Of a stretch of 64,000 nucleotides of DNA, positions 1 to 8,321 are shown piece after piece. Position 1 is the first letter of the stretch. Each line of letters begins with the position of its first letter. The DNA comes from Micromonospora coxensis (lineage in GTDB: Bacteria; Actinomycetota; Actinomycetes; Mycobacteriales; Micromonosporaceae): contig NZ_LT607753.1 of the NCBI RefSeq assembly GCF_900090295.1, positions 5,394,001-5,458,000 of the forward strand, given 5' to 3'. Both the position numbers and the translations under genes were made by a program. A model generated the notes under the pieces. It saw only the letters and a list, made by a program, of their open reading frames with translations, was not told where the DNA came from and ran no database searches.

Positions 1-757
1 GGAAGGTGGCGTTCGGGCCGACCAGCAGCACGCCCCGGGTGGAGAGTTCCCGCCGGTGGGTGTAGAGCAGGTACGCCGCCCGGTGCAGCGCCACCGCCGT
101 CTTGCCGGTGCCCGGGCCGCCCTGCACCACCAGCACGCCCGGCAGGTCGGCCCGGATGATCCGGTCCTGCTCGACCTGGATGGTCTCCACGATGTCGCGC
201 ATCCGCCCGGTGCGTCCGGCGTTGAGCGCGGCGAGCAGCGACGCCTCGCCGGTCAGCTCCTCGTGGGCGGTGGGGGAGGCGGTGGCGATGTCCAGCACCT
301 CGTCGTTGAGCCCGGTGACCTTGCGCTGGCGGGTCCGCAGGTGCCGCCGGCGTCGCATCCCCTGCGGGTTGGCGGCGGTGGCGAGGTAGAACGGCCGGGC
401 GGCGGGGGCGCGCCAGTCCATCAGCAGCGGGTCGAAGTCGCCGCCGGTGTCGAAGATGCCGATCCGGCCGATGTAGTGCCGGGCGCCGTCGGCGCCGTCG
501 AGTCGGCCGAAGCACAGGCCGTTCTCCACGGCCGAGAACTGCTCGACCTGCTCGGCGTACATCCGCACGGAGCTGTCCCGCTGGGAGCGGGCCTGCAACG
601 TGCCGCCGGTGGTGCGCAGCTGCTCGGTGAGCCGCTGGGCGGCCTGCTCGCGCATGTCGTCGAGCCGGCCGTAGAGCATCGAGACGTACTCCTGCTCGCG
701 GCCGATCTCGTCGTCGTCCGGCTGCTGTCCGGCGGAACCGTCGGAGTGCGTTGACAA
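1..757 (-). CDS. helR: HelD/HelR-type RNA polymerase recycling ATPase (partial, N-terminal)
   Basis: Runs off the left edge; only about 252 N-terminal residues are present. The reading starts at a TTG at 755-757, preceded by a good ribosome site (GAGGAG, complement of 763-768). An N-terminal coiled-coil-like segment contains EQEYVSMLYGRLDDMR, followed by a segment with RIGIFDTGGDFDPLLMDWRA and then the Walker A motif GGPGTGKTAVALHRAAYLLY. This order matches the UvrD/Rep-like HelD family, which removes stalled or rifamycin-bound RNA polymerase from DNA. The conserved start region and Walker A make the family call safe. HelR rather than a generic HelD paralog is inference, because the helicase C-terminal half is outside the window. 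An inverted repeat lies in the leader. Confidence 0.85.
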   Translation of the reverse strand, partial: MSTHSDGSAGQQPDDDEIGREQEYVSMLYGRLDDMREQAAQRLTEQLRTTGGTLQARSQRDSSVRMYAEQVEQFSAVENGLCFGRLDGADGARHYIGRIGIFDTGGDFDPLLMDWRAPAARPFYLATAANPQGMRRRRHLRTRQRKVTGLNDEVLDIATASPTAHEELTGEASLLAALNAGRTGRMRDIVETIQVEQDRIIRADLPGVLVVQGGPGTGKTAVALHRAAYLLYTHRRELSTRGVLLVGPNATF

Positions 758-787
758 GCCGTCTCCTCGTCAATTAAAATCGCTTCA

Positions 788-816
788 GGAATGGCATTCG
801 ACGCCATTCCTTTTTT
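788..816. repeat. Inverted repeat in the helR leader, with a T-run on the plus side
   Basis: GGAATGGC (788-795) and GCCATTCC (803-810) form a perfect 8-bp stem with a 7-nt loop, followed on the plus strand by six T. No plus-strand gene ends here, so a simple terminator role is not obvious. It lies about 30 nt upstream of the TTG start of the minus-strand helR. It could be an operator or leader hairpin of helR, or a terminator against plus-strand read-in. Confidence 0.5.
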
Positions 817-911
817 GTGTCTGAACTGAGAAACATACCGCGCGGCGAGTCGTCCCACCAAGCGTGCCGGGCCCCCGCGCGACCACGTCACACCGGTGCC
901 GGGCGGCGGGG

Positions 912-2423
912 TCAGCGGCGCTTCGTGCAGACCTCGCGGGAGCGGCCCACGCTGTCGGTGGACCAGACCACCGCGACGGTGAAGCAGTAGTCGTTGGTGC
1001 GGTCCAGGCCGTACACGACGAAGCTCTCCGTCCCGGCGGGCAGTTCCTGGAAGGCGCGCGGCTGCTGGCCGGCCCGGCCGCCGGAGACGACCACCGGGCC
1101 CTCCGCGCCGGCCGGATACCGCCACGACAGGGCGATGTCGCCGCGCCGGTCGTCCAGGGCCACCCGGTCCGGGGGCGTGCCGGGCGCGGCGAGCGCCCCG
1201 CTGCTCGGCGACGCCGTGCCGGGGCCGGTGGACGCGACGCCGGTCGGCCCGGTCGGCGGGGCGGCCGGGGGATCGCCGCCGTCGACGCCGGACACCCCGG
1301 CGATCACCGCGACGGTGCCGAGCAGCACCACGGCCACCCCGGCCACCACGGCCGGCAGCGCCAGGTTGCGGCGCGGGGGCGGCGCGACGTGCCGCGGCAC
1401 CACGACCGGCAGCAGCCGGGACGGATCGGCCCGCTGCTCCACCCGGTGCACCCCGTCGGCCTCCTCGGCGTACCCGGCCGGCGCGGACGCGGCCACCGGG
1501 TCGTACGCGGGGTCGGGCGTGGGCCACCGGTCGGCGTCCGGGTCGTACGGGTACGCCCCGTCGACGTCCTCGGTGGGCAGGCGCTGGCCGGGCACCGTCG
1601 GCGGGTACGTCTCGTCGCTCGCGGCCGGCCCGACCGGCCAGGACGGCGGTTCGGGCGGCCCCTCGTCCGGTGGGGCGGTACGCGCCGCGGGCACCACCGG
1701 CGTCTGGGGCTCCGGTGGCGGCTCGTCGTCGCAGACGTGGTCCGGGTCGGCGGCGGAGCGGGCCAGCGTGGCGACCTGGCGGGCCAACGGGTCCTCGGCG
1801 TCCAGGTGCTGGCGGGCCAGTTCACGGGCGAGCGCGAGGTTGTCCTGCGCCTCGGTGAACCGGCCGCAGTCGCGCTGCATCGCCCCGAGCCGGGCGAGCA
1901 TCTTGATGCCGCTGGGGTGCCCGTCGCCGTAGACCTCGCGGTGCAGCTCCCAGGCGTCCTGCAGGCGCTCCCGGGCCTGCGCGCACTGGCCCCGGGCGTA
2001 CTCGACGGTGGCCAGGTCGGCGTGCGCGGCGAGCACCCGCAGCGACTCGGGGCCGTCGCGGGCGGTCAGCTCCAGGATGACCTCGGAGTAGAGCCGGGCG
2101 GCGCGGGCGTCGCTGCCGACCCGGTGCAGCACCGCCGCCAGGGTGGCCGCGGCGGAGACGGTGCGCTCGTCGGAGCGCCCGTGCAGGCGGGCCGCCGCGG
2201 CGTACGCGAAGGCCGCCCACCCCCGCGCGGAGTGCGGCTCGCCGAGCGCCACCAGCACCCGGGCCTGGAGGCCGGCCGCGTCGGCCAGTTCGGGCGAGGC
2301 GTGGTCGGGGCGCGGGTCGGCGTCGGTCAGCGCGTCGGCGAGCAGCCGCTGGGCGCCGGCCAGGTCACCGGCGGACACCAGCTGGTGCGCCTGGAGGGTC
2401 AGTTCACCGAAGCCGGAGGGCAC
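912..2423 (-). CDS. TPR-containing single-pass membrane protein with C-terminal fibronectin-III-like domain
   Basis: 503 residues. The N-terminal half (about 1-235) is alanine-rich paired helices typical of tetratricopeptide repeats. A Pro/Asp/Tyr-rich disordered linker follows (about 240-345), then one membrane helix around 350-372 (PAVVAGVAVVLLGTVAVIAG). A second Pro/Ser/Thr linker leads to a beta-rich C-terminal domain ending in YCFTVAVVWSTDSVGRS, which resembles an Fn3 strand pattern. The expected topology is cytoplasmic TPRs and an extracellular Fn3-like domain. No enzyme motif is seen; a scaffolding role is inference. It lies behind the MarR gene on the same strand with a 60-nt gap. Confidence 0.75.
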   Translation of the reverse strand: MPSGFGELTLQAHQLVSAGDLAGAQRLLADALTDADPRPDHASPELADAAGLQARVLVALGEPHSARGWAAFAYAAAARLHGRSDERTVSAAATLAAVLHRVGSDARAARLYSEVILELTARDGPESLRVLAAHADLATVEYARGQCAQARERLQDAWELHREVYGDGHPSGIKMLARLGAMQRDCGRFTEAQDNLALARELARQHLDAEDPLARQVATLARSAADPDHVCDDEPPPEPQTPVVPAARTAPPDEGPPEPPSWPVGPAASDETYPPTVPGQRLPTEDVDGAYPYDPDADRWPTPDPAYDPVAASAPAGYAEEADGVHRVEQRADPSRLLPVVVPRHVAPPPRRNLALPAVVAGVAVVLLGTVAVIAGVSGVDGGDPPAAPPTGPTGVASTGPGTASPSSGALAAPGTPPDRVALDDRRGDIALSWRYPAGAEGPVVVSGGRAGQQPRAFQELPAGTESFVVYGLDRTNDYCFTVAVVWSTDSVGRSREVCTKRR

Positions 2424-2483
2424 GCCCCATCGTGCTGGTCCGGCGACGGAATGTACAAGACCCGGAAGTGATCTGATCCGTCG

Positions 2484-2933
2484 TCAACGCGTCAGGTGCG
2501 CCACCAGGGTCTCGCTGATCCGGCGCAGCTGGTCGACCTGGGCGGGGCTGAGCGCGTCGAAGAGGTGCCGGCGCACACCCTCGACGTGGCCGGGCGCGGC
2601 GGCGGCGAGCGTGGCGAACCCGTCGTCGGTGAGCACGGCGATCTGGCCGCGCCGGTCGGTGGGGCACTCCTCGCGCCGGATCCAGCCGGCGGCCTCCAGC
2701 CGGGCGGCGGCGTGCGAGAGCCGGCTGCGCGACGAGCCGGTGCTCTCGGCCAGCTCGCTCATCCGCAGCCGCCGCTGCGGGGCCTCGGAGAGCCGGACCA
2801 GGATCTCGTAGTACGCGTGCGGCATGCCGGCGTCGCGTTGCAGCTCGCGGTCGAGGGTCTCCATCAGCGCCCGGGAGGCGGTCAGGAAGGCCCGCCAGGT
2901 CTGCTGCTCGTCGTGGTCCAGCCACCGGGTCAT
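2484..2933 (-). CDS. MarR-family transcriptional regulator
   Basis: About 149 residues from the ATG at 2933; ATGs at 2942 and 2945 are in frame and no start has a clear ribosome site. The winged-helix core is plain: recognition-helix region MSELAESTGSSRSRLSHAAARLEAAGWIRR, then the wing with ECPTDRRGQIAVLTDDG, the MarR signature D-x-R-(G/x). It is divergent from the VOC gene at 2993, and a TTGA-N4-TCAA repeat lies between them, so it probably represses that gene and itself. The ligand is unknown; MarR proteins with this layout usually sense phenolics or oxidants. Confidence 0.9.
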   Translation of the reverse strand: MTRWLDHDEQQTWRAFLTASRALMETLDRELQRDAGMPHAYYEILVRLSEAPQRRLRMSELAESTGSSRSRLSHAAARLEAAGWIRREECPTDRRGQIAVLTDDGFATLAAAAPGHVEGVRRHLFDALSPAQVDQLRRISETLVAHLTR

Positions 2934-2956
2934 GACGGCCATCATAGCGTAGGTAG

Positions 2957-2972
2957 TTGAAGGCTCAATCAA
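2957..2972. promoter_or_regulatory. Candidate MarR operator between divergent genes
   Basis: TTGA (2957-2960) and TCAA (2965-2968) form an inverted repeat with a 4-nt spacer, and a further TCAA follows at 2969-2972. It sits between the MarR start and the VOC start, where one operator could control both promoters. No footprint or motif model was available. Confidence 0.45.
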
Positions 2973-2992
2973 TTCGCGCTACCGTGGAGCCC

Positions 2993-3514
2993 ATGGGAAT
3001 CCACCGCCTCAACCACGCCGTCCTCTACGTCAGCGACCTGGAGCGCAGCGTCGCCTTCTACCGTGACGTGCTGGGCTTCCGCCCGGTCGCGATGACCCCG
3101 GACGGGTTCTCCGGCGCCGCCTTCCTCCAGGCCCCCGACTCCACCAACGACCACGACCTCGGCCTCTTCGAGATCGGCGCCTCCGCCGGCCGCTCTCAGG
3201 CCGGCCGCGCCACCGTCGGCCTCTACCACCTCGCCTGGGAGCTGGACACCCTCGACGAACTGGCCCGCACCGCCGAGCGGCTGGCCGCCGCGGGCGCCCT
3301 GGTCGGCACCTCCGACCACGGCACCACGAAGAGCCTCTACGGCCAGGACCCGGACGGGCTGGAGTTCGAGATCGTCTGGATCGTCCCGGCCGACCTGCTC
3401 GACGACGCCGCGCTGGCCGCCCGCAAGCGCATCGGCCGGCTCGACATCGACCGCGAGCGGCAGCGCTACGGCGGCCAGACCCGCGGCGGGGTGGGGATCT
3501 CCGTCCCGGCCTGA
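2993..3514 (+). CDS. VOC-family (glyoxalase/extradiol dioxygenase-like) protein
   Basis: 173 residues. The ATG at 2993 follows GTGGAG; a longer in-frame ATG at 2957 would overlap the MarR operator. The start LNHAVLYVSDLERSVAFYRDVLGF is the canonical first beta-alpha-beta module of the vicinal oxygen chelate fold. The second module has LYHLAWELDTLDEL and ends in GQDPDGLEFEIVW. Metal ligands are probably the first His (HAV), the second His (YHLAW) and the Glu of LEFEI, as in catechol-2,3-dioxygenase-like enzymes. Control by the divergent MarR suggests a role in detoxifying or degrading an aromatic or electrophilic compound; the substrate cannot be read from sequence. Confidence 0.9.
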   Translation: MGIHRLNHAVLYVSDLERSVAFYRDVLGFRPVAMTPDGFSGAAFLQAPDSTNDHDLGLFEIGASAGRSQAGRATVGLYHLAWELDTLDELARTAERLAAAGALVGTSDHGTTKSLYGQDPDGLEFEIVWIVPADLLDDAALAARKRIGRLDIDRERQRYGGQTRGGVGISVPA

Positions 3515-3538
3515 GCGCCCGTACGGTACAACGGCAGG

Positions 3539-4435
3539 ATGTCCACCGACGCCGTCCTGCGTGAACTGCTCGTCCGGCAGCTCGACCACTGGTTGCCGGG
3601 GGCGATGCACCGCTCCCGGCGGGCCACCCTCGCCCTGGCGTACGCCGGCGACCCCGGCACCGCCGAAGCGGCGCTGCGGGTGGTGGCCGAGTTCGCCGAC
3701 CGGTTCCGGGGTCGGCGGCTGACCGTCCTGGTGCTGGCCGGCGGCGGGCCCGACCTGCCCGCCCGGCTGGGCGCGGTCGAGGCGACCCTGCCGGCCGACG
3801 TCGCCGTGCACGTGGTGCCCGGCGACCCCGCCCGGCTGCCGGTCACCCTCAAGGCGGCCGGCGCGGCCGGCGCGCCGCTGCTGGCCCTCGTCGACGGCGC
3901 CGTCCCCGAGGCGGCGCTGCGCGCCGTCGCGGCCGGTGGTCGCCCGGCCGAGCTGCTGCTCACCGCCGCGACGCCGGGCAGCCTCCGGCCGGCGCTGGAG
4001 GGCGCCGGATTCCCGCTGGTCAGCGAGGTCGAGCTGGTCCCCGCCGACGGCTCGGCGACCCGGACGGTCGCCTTCGGCACCGGGCTGGACAAGAGCCTGG
4101 AGGCGTTCAAGGACACGCTCTGGGCCGTGGACGAGTTCGCCGGGGTCCGCTACCGCGACCCCGCCGACCCGGCCGGCGCGCTGCTCGACATCGCACTGCA
4201 CCCCGACCCGGCGCCACTGCGCCGTGAGCTGCTGGCCGAGCTGACCCGCTCCGGCCCGCGCACGGTCACCGAGCTGCGCCGGCACACCGTCACCGCGACC
4301 GCGTACCGGGGCGCCGACACGGTCGTCGCGCTGACCGGCCTGCTGCACTCCGGCGCGGTCGCCCGGGACCCGGCCGAGGGTCGCCTCGGCGGCGACGTGG
4401 TGATCAGCGCCGGTTCCGACCGGCCAACTGCCTGA
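3539..4435 (+). CDS. Hypothetical protein with C-terminal winged-helix-like segment
   Basis: 298 residues, not recognised as a named family. The N-terminal 150 residues alternate hydrophobic strands (RRLTVLVLAGGG, VAVHVVPGD, APLLALVDG) with helices in a Rossmann-like pattern. The last 75 residues (LRRELLAELTRSGPRTVTELRRHTVTATAYR) look like a winged-helix domain. No cysteine triad or catalytic signature was seen. Its 3' end overlaps the convergent K+ channel gene by 32 nt. Confidence 0.75.
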   Translation: MSTDAVLRELLVRQLDHWLPGAMHRSRRATLALAYAGDPGTAEAALRVVAEFADRFRGRRLTVLVLAGGGPDLPARLGAVEATLPADVAVHVVPGDPARLPVTLKAAGAAGAPLLALVDGAVPEAALRAVAAGGRPAELLLTAATPGSLRPALEGAGFPLVSEVELVPADGSATRTVAFGTGLDKSLEAFKDTLWAVDEFAGVRYRDPADPAGALLDIALHPDPAPLRRELLAELTRSGPRTVTELRRHTVTATAYRGADTVVALTGLLHSGAVARDPAEGRLGGDVVISAGSDRPTA

Positions 4436-4922
4436 CCACGATGGACGCCCCGGTCGTGATCACCCCGATGCTGAACAGCATCTGCGCGCAGACCACCACC
4501 CGGGCGATCTGCCCCTGCGCGTGCACGTCGCCGTAGCCGATGGTGGTGAGGGTGGCCAGGGCGAAGTAGAGCGCGTCGACCCGGGTCTCCATGTTGACGA
4601 ACTGCCCAGGCCTGGTGTTCGCCACCACGTAGTCGGCGAGCGCGAAGGTCAGCACCCCGGCCACCAGGGCGACGGCGAGCCGGATCAGTGCCCGGACCTC
4701 CGCGTCCCCGGTCGGGGCGTGCCCGGTGAGCTGCCGGCGGACCTGACCGGTGACCAGCAGGGCGACGGTGACCACGAGGGCCAGGGTCCCCGCCGAGCGC
4801 AGGGCCAGCCGCAGCCCGTTCGGGTCCGGCTCGACCGGCACGAGGAAGTAGGCGAGCACCAGCAGCACGCAGGTCGCCACCGCGAACCGCTGCTCCCGCC
4901 GGTACGACCCGTCCCCACCCAT
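4404..4922 (-). CDS. Two-pore-helix type potassium channel protein
   Basis: 172 residues with membrane helices near 14-32, 45-61 and 85-104, a pore loop at 118-135 and a last helix at 138-160. The pore loop reads LATLTTIGYGDVHAQG, carrying the K+ selectivity signature T-I-G-Y-G-D. No RCK/TrkA-N regulatory domain follows, so it is a short ion-channel-family (Ion_trans_2) protein that would form a tetramer in the plasma membrane. The 3' end overlaps the convergent upstream gene. Confidence 0.9.
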   Translation of the reverse strand: MGGDGSYRREQRFAVATCVLLVLAYFLVPVEPDPNGLRLALRSAGTLALVVTVALLVTGQVRRQLTGHAPTGDAEVRALIRLAVALVAGVLTFALADYVVANTRPGQFVNMETRVDALYFALATLTTIGYGDVHAQGQIARVVVCAQMLFSIGVITTGASIVVRQLAGRNRR

Positions 4923-5024
4923 GCGGCGATTCTCCTGGTCGGACGGCGGACGTACCCCGGGAACGCCGAACCCGGCCCCCGCACGTCGGCGGGGACCGGG
5001 TTCGGGGCCGTCACCGGCCCGGGG

Positions 5025-5067
5025 GGCCGAGCGGGACGCCGGTGAACCACCGGCGCCCCGCTCGGCC
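5025..5067 (-). terminator. Strong hairpin terminator of the small basic protein gene
   Basis: An 11-bp outer stem (GGCCGAGCGGG 5025-5035 with 5057-5067) continues after a 2-nt mismatch into a 7-bp inner stem (GCCGGTG 5038-5044 with CACCGGC 5048-5054). It starts 9 nt past the stop of the gene at 5076. There is no U-run, as is common in actinomycetes. Confidence 0.6.
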
Positions 5068-5075
5068 TCCGGACG

Positions 5076-5255
5076 TCACGCCCGGGTCTTGTCCTGCTTC
5101 CAGGAGAGCGGGCCCGGCAGGTCGACACGGTGCGCCTTGGCGCGGGAGTTCCAGGACCAGCGACCGATCTTGATGCTCCACGACGAGAAGCCGTTCTCGG
5201 TGAAGTTCAGGATGATCGGCCCGTACTTCTTGCGCTTGCGGAACATCAGACCCAT
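5076..5255 (-). CDS. Small basic DUF4236-like protein
   Basis: 59 residues from an ATG at 5255 with GGGAG seven nt upstream. The start MGLMFRKRKKYGPIILNFTE and the following GFSSWSIKIGRWSWNSRAK fit the DUF4236 pattern (MGxxFRKRxKxGPxxxLNxSxxGxSxSxG), a short beta-rich domain of unknown function found across bacteria. A strong hairpin lies directly downstream, so it is probably transcribed alone. It was missed as a separate ORF because a longer reading in the same frame begins far upstream, in non-coding sequence. Confidence 0.8.
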   Translation of the reverse strand: MGLMFRKRKKYGPIILNFTENGFSSWSIKIGRWSWNSRAKAHRVDLPGPLSWKQDKTRA

Positions 5256-5542
5256 CGTGGGCTCCCTTCGCCTTCCCTGTATTTCCCTGCCGTCTCGGCC
5301 CTGAACATGCCCGGATGCCGGAAATTCGAAACCCGCTCTCGAATCCGGTCTGGACGGTCCGGGATCCCGATCGAGCCGACGAGCGCTGCGACGTACGCAC
5401 GCTCGCATGTGGGCGGGAGCGGCACGGACGACGATTGCGGGTGCACGGGTGGCCGCCGGGGCGCCAACACCTGCGCCCGAACGTGGCGGCGCGCCGGCCG
5501 AGCCTCGCGACGGGTGACGGTGCGCGTCGGGACCTGGGGCGG

Positions 5543-6049
5543 TCAGGCGCGGTCGACGGCGAGGACCCGGGTGAGGCTGCCGTCGTCCTCGGTGACGTCC
5601 CGCTCGTGGACGAAGCCGAGCTTGGCCAGCAACGCCAGCGAGGCGTGGTTCTCGGCCGCGACGGTGGCGTACACCCGGGGCAGGTCGAGGGTGTCGAAGC
5701 CGTACCGGACCAGGGCGCGGGCCAGTTCGGTGCCGAGGCCACCGCCCCAGGCCGGCTTCGCCAGGGCGTAGATGATCTCGTGGCCGTCCACCTGGTCGGT
5801 CCGCTTGATCTCGGCGTGCCCGACGTACCGGCCGTCGCGGCGCACCGCCCACACGTCGAAGAGGTCGTTCGCGTAGACCGTGTCGAACAGCCGCCCGAAC
5901 AGGGCCGCCGCCTCGGCCGGGCTGAGCGGCCCGTCGCCCATGAACCGGCCCACCTCGGGGTCGGTGAGCAGGGCGACGGAGTCCTCCGCGTCGTCCGGAC
6001 GGTAGGGCTGCAGCAGCAGCCGGTCGGTGTGCAGCACGGGGGTGGGCAT
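5543..6049 (-). CDS. GNAT (RimJ/RimL-type) N-acetyltransferase
   Basis: 168 residues. The start LHTDRLLLQPYRPDDAE and the later EIIYALAKPAWGGGLGTELARALVRYGF give the RimJ/RimL-like acetyltransferase layout, with the acetyl-CoA loop around GGGLGT, then VYATVAAENHASLALLAKLGF, the family's usual V-x-x-x-N-x-x-S-x-x-x-x-x-K-x-G-F motif. The acceptor is unknown. Its ATG overlaps the stop of the upstream Rrf2 gene (TGATG), so the two are translationally coupled. Confidence 0.88.
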   Translation of the reverse strand: MPTPVLHTDRLLLQPYRPDDAEDSVALLTDPEVGRFMGDGPLSPAEAAALFGRLFDTVYANDLFDVWAVRRDGRYVGHAEIKRTDQVDGHEIIYALAKPAWGGGLGTELARALVRYGFDTLDLPRVYATVAAENHASLALLAKLGFVHERDVTEDDGSLTRVLAVDRA

Positions 6050-6504
6050 CAGCGCGGCTCCCAGGCGTCGGGCAGGGCCGTCAACCTACGGACGTGCGCC
6101 GGGAGGCGGCCACTGATTATCTCCGCGAGGCTGACCTCGTCGAGGACCTGCCGCACGGCCGCCCGGACGGCCACCCAGAGCCGGGGCAGGTTCTCCGCCG
6201 CGCCCTCGTACCTCGTCTGTTCGGGGCGCAGCCCGCGTACCCCCGCCAGGGGACCCTCGACGGCCCGCAGGATCGCGCCGACGGTGACCTCACGCGGCGG
6301 CCGGGCCAGGGTGTAGCCGCCCTCCGCACCGCGCTGGGCCCGGACGATGCCGGCCCGGCGCAGGTCCGCCAGGACCGCCTCCAGGAACTTGCGCGGCATG
6401 TCCTGCTCGGTGGCGATCGCCTGGGTGGAGAGCAGCGAAGGGTACGCGGTGGCGAGGCTCAGTGCCGCCCGGACCGCGTAGTCGCCGCGCGCGGAGATCT
6501 GCAC
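6049..6504 (-). CDS. Rrf2-family transcriptional regulator without cluster cysteines
   Basis: 151 residues. The N-terminus MQISARGDYAVRAALSLA and the winged helix with MPRKFLEAVLADLRRAGIVRAQRGAEGGYTLAR are diagnostic of Rrf2 (IscR/NsrR/CymR) proteins. The usual three cysteines that bind an Fe-S cluster are absent; the protein has no cysteine at all. It should therefore use another signal or act constitutively, like the CymR branch. It is followed with a 1-nt overlap by the GNAT gene, its likely partner in one transcript. Confidence 0.9.
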   Translation of the reverse strand: MQISARGDYAVRAALSLATAYPSLLSTQAIATEQDMPRKFLEAVLADLRRAGIVRAQRGAEGGYTLARPPREVTVGAILRAVEGPLAGVRGLRPEQTRYEGAAENLPRLWVAVRAAVRQVLDEVSLAEIISGRLPAHVRRLTALPDAWEPR

Positions 6505-6511
6505 CCTGTCA

Positions 6512-7408
6512 TCATGCCCGCCCGTTGCCGGTGGACGGCTCGGCGGGCGGGCGCGGCCGGACGATCCGCGGCGGCGGCTCGGCGCGCGCCGCCCGGAAGG
6601 CCCCCGGGCTCACCCCGACCTCCCGGGTGAAGAAGCGGCCGAAGTTGGTCGGCTCGGGGAAGCCGAGCCGGCGACCGATCCGGGCCACCGGCTCGTCGGT
6701 GGCGGCGAGCAGCCGGCTGGCCTGCAACGCCACCCGCTCGTCGACGACCTGCTTGGCGCTGCGTCCGGTCACCGCCAGGCAGGCCCGGGTGAGGGTACGC
6801 ACCGAGCAGCCCAGGCGGGCCGCGTAGTCCTCCACCCGGCGGGTGTGCTGGTAGCCGCGCTCGATCTCGCGGCAGAGCCGGCGGAAGGTGGCCACCTCCG
6901 AGCGGTGCGCGCCGTGCGCCTCCGGCCCGCCCTTCGCCGGCAGCAGGCCCAGGCGCAGCAGCAGCACCGCGAGCTGGTGGCGCAGCAGCGCGCGGGCGGC
7001 CGGGTCTCCCCGGTGCCGGCGGACGTCGACCGTCAACTGGCTGACCTCGTTGATGACCGCGTCCTCGTCCTCACCGGCGAGCTGGTGGTGGGTGGGTACC
7101 GCGTCGACCTCGACGTCCAGCCCGTGCAGCGCCTCGTCGCGCCAGCGCACCACCGTCGCGTCGAGGCCGGGGGAGCAGCGCAGCACCTGCCCGGGGCGGG
7201 CCCGCAGCAGCGTGCCGGGACGGCAGGGCAGGACGCGGAAGTCCAGCTCGGCGGTGCCGTGACCGCCGGTGACCAGCACGAGCAGGTCGGCGTCGAGCAG
7301 GACCGGGCGGCGCCAGGCGGGCTCGGGCGCCAGGTCGCCGAGGTCGAGCAGGTCGATCTCGGACAGGTCGGGACGGGTTGATGGGGAGAGCTGACCGGAA
7401 GGGACCAT
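6512..7408 (-). CDS. AraC-family transcriptional regulator
   Basis: 298 residues from ATG 7408, which has GAGG just upstream; an in-frame start at 7444 is possible. Residues 20-130 form an AraC-binding-like cupin half (RPGTLLRARPGQVLRCSPG). The C-terminal 100 residues carry two HTH motifs: VEDYAARLGCSVRTLTRACLAVTGRSAKQVVDERV and ARIGRRLGFPEPTNFGRFFTREVGVSPGAFR, the second a standard AraC signature. It is divergent from the SDR gene at 7545 with about 136 nt between starts, making that gene a probable target. Confidence 0.9.
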   Translation of the reverse strand: MVPSGQLSPSTRPDLSEIDLLDLGDLAPEPAWRRPVLLDADLLVLVTGGHGTAELDFRVLPCRPGTLLRARPGQVLRCSPGLDATVVRWRDEALHGLDVEVDAVPTHHQLAGEDEDAVINEVSQLTVDVRRHRGDPAARALLRHQLAVLLLRLGLLPAKGGPEAHGAHRSEVATFRRLCREIERGYQHTRRVEDYAARLGCSVRTLTRACLAVTGRSAKQVVDERVALQASRLLAATDEPVARIGRRLGFPEPTNFGRFFTREVGVSPGAFRAARAEPPPRIVRPRPPAEPSTGNGRA

Positions 7409-7505
7409 CACCTCGACCGTAGCCCGAGCCCGCCGTGGTCGCATCCCGGCGACGGGACTGCTGTCGCGTACGCGGGGTTGTCCGGCGGCCGGGGCGGGGC
7501 TACGT

Positions 7506-7517
7506 TACCGATCGGTA
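7506..7517. promoter_or_regulatory. Perfect 12-bp palindrome upstream of the SDR gene
   Basis: TACCGATCGGTA is a perfect palindrome 27 nt before the SDR start. Palindromes of this form are typical of TetR-family operators, but no TetR gene is adjacent; the nearby regulator is AraC-type. Confidence 0.35.
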
Positions 7518-7544
7518 GGTCCACCGACTCGGGATGGGACGGGC

Positions 7545-8321
7545 ATGACGGAACTGTTCTCGGTCACCGGCAAGACGGTCCTGGTCACGGGCGGCTCACG
7601 CGGGATCGGGCTGATGATCGCCCGAGGCTTCGTGCAGGCCGGCGCCCACGTGATCATCTCGTCCCGCAAGGCCGACGTCTGCCGGGCGGTGGCCGAGGAA
7701 CTCTCCGCCCAGGGCCGCTGCGAGGCCATCCCGGCCGACCTCGGCCACGACGCGGGCGCCGAAGGGCTCGCCGCCGCCGTCCGGGAGCGCACCGACCGGC
7801 TCGACGTGCTGGTCAACAACGCCGGCGCCACCTGGGGCGCGCCGCTGGAGGCGTACCCGGAGGCCGCGTTCGACAAGCTCTGGGCGGTCAACGTCAAGGC
7901 CGTCTTCCGGCTCACCACCGCGCTGCTGCCGGCGCTGCGCGCCGCTGCCAGCGCCGACGACCCCGCCCGCGTGATCACCATCGGCTCGGTCGACGGCCTG
8001 CGCGTGCCGTCCATGGAGGTGTACGCGTACTCGGCCACCAAGGCGGCCGTGCACATGCTCACCCGCAGCCTCGCCCACCAGCTCGCCGGCGAGCACATCA
8101 CGGTCAACGCGATCGCGCCCGGGCCGTTCGAGAGCAAGATGATGGCCTTCGCCCTGGACGACCCGCAGTCGCGCGCGGCGATCGCGCAGCAGGTGCCGCT
8201 GGGGCGGATCGGCCGGCCGGAGGACATGGCCGGGACCGCGATCTACCTGTCGTCGCGGGCCGGGGCGTACCTCACCGGTGCGGTGATCCCGGTCGACGGC
8301 GGCATCACCACCCACGGCTGA
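7545..8321 (+). CDS. SDR-family oxidoreductase (3-oxoacyl-ACP reductase/RhlG-like)
   Basis: 258 residues, the usual length for classical short-chain dehydrogenases. The cofactor site is TGGSRGIG near residue 15, then SSRKADV after beta-2 (basic, so NADP(H) is preferred), NNAG at about 92-95, catalytic Ser in ITIGSVDG, and Tyr-x-x-x-Lys in YAYSATKAAVH. The C-terminal PVDGGITTHG fits the FabG-like class. The best fit is a ketoreductase acting on a beta-keto substrate; the actual substrate is unknown. Confidence 0.92.
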   Translation: MTELFSVTGKTVLVTGGSRGIGLMIARGFVQAGAHVIISSRKADVCRAVAEELSAQGRCEAIPADLGHDAGAEGLAAAVRERTDRLDVLVNNAGATWGAPLEAYPEAAFDKLWAVNVKAVFRLTTALLPALRAAASADDPARVITIGSVDGLRVPSMEVYAYSATKAAVHMLTRSLAHQLAGEHITVNAIAPGPFESKMMAFALDDPQSRAAIAQQVPLGRIGRPEDMAGTAIYLSSRAGAYLTGAVIPVDGGITTHG

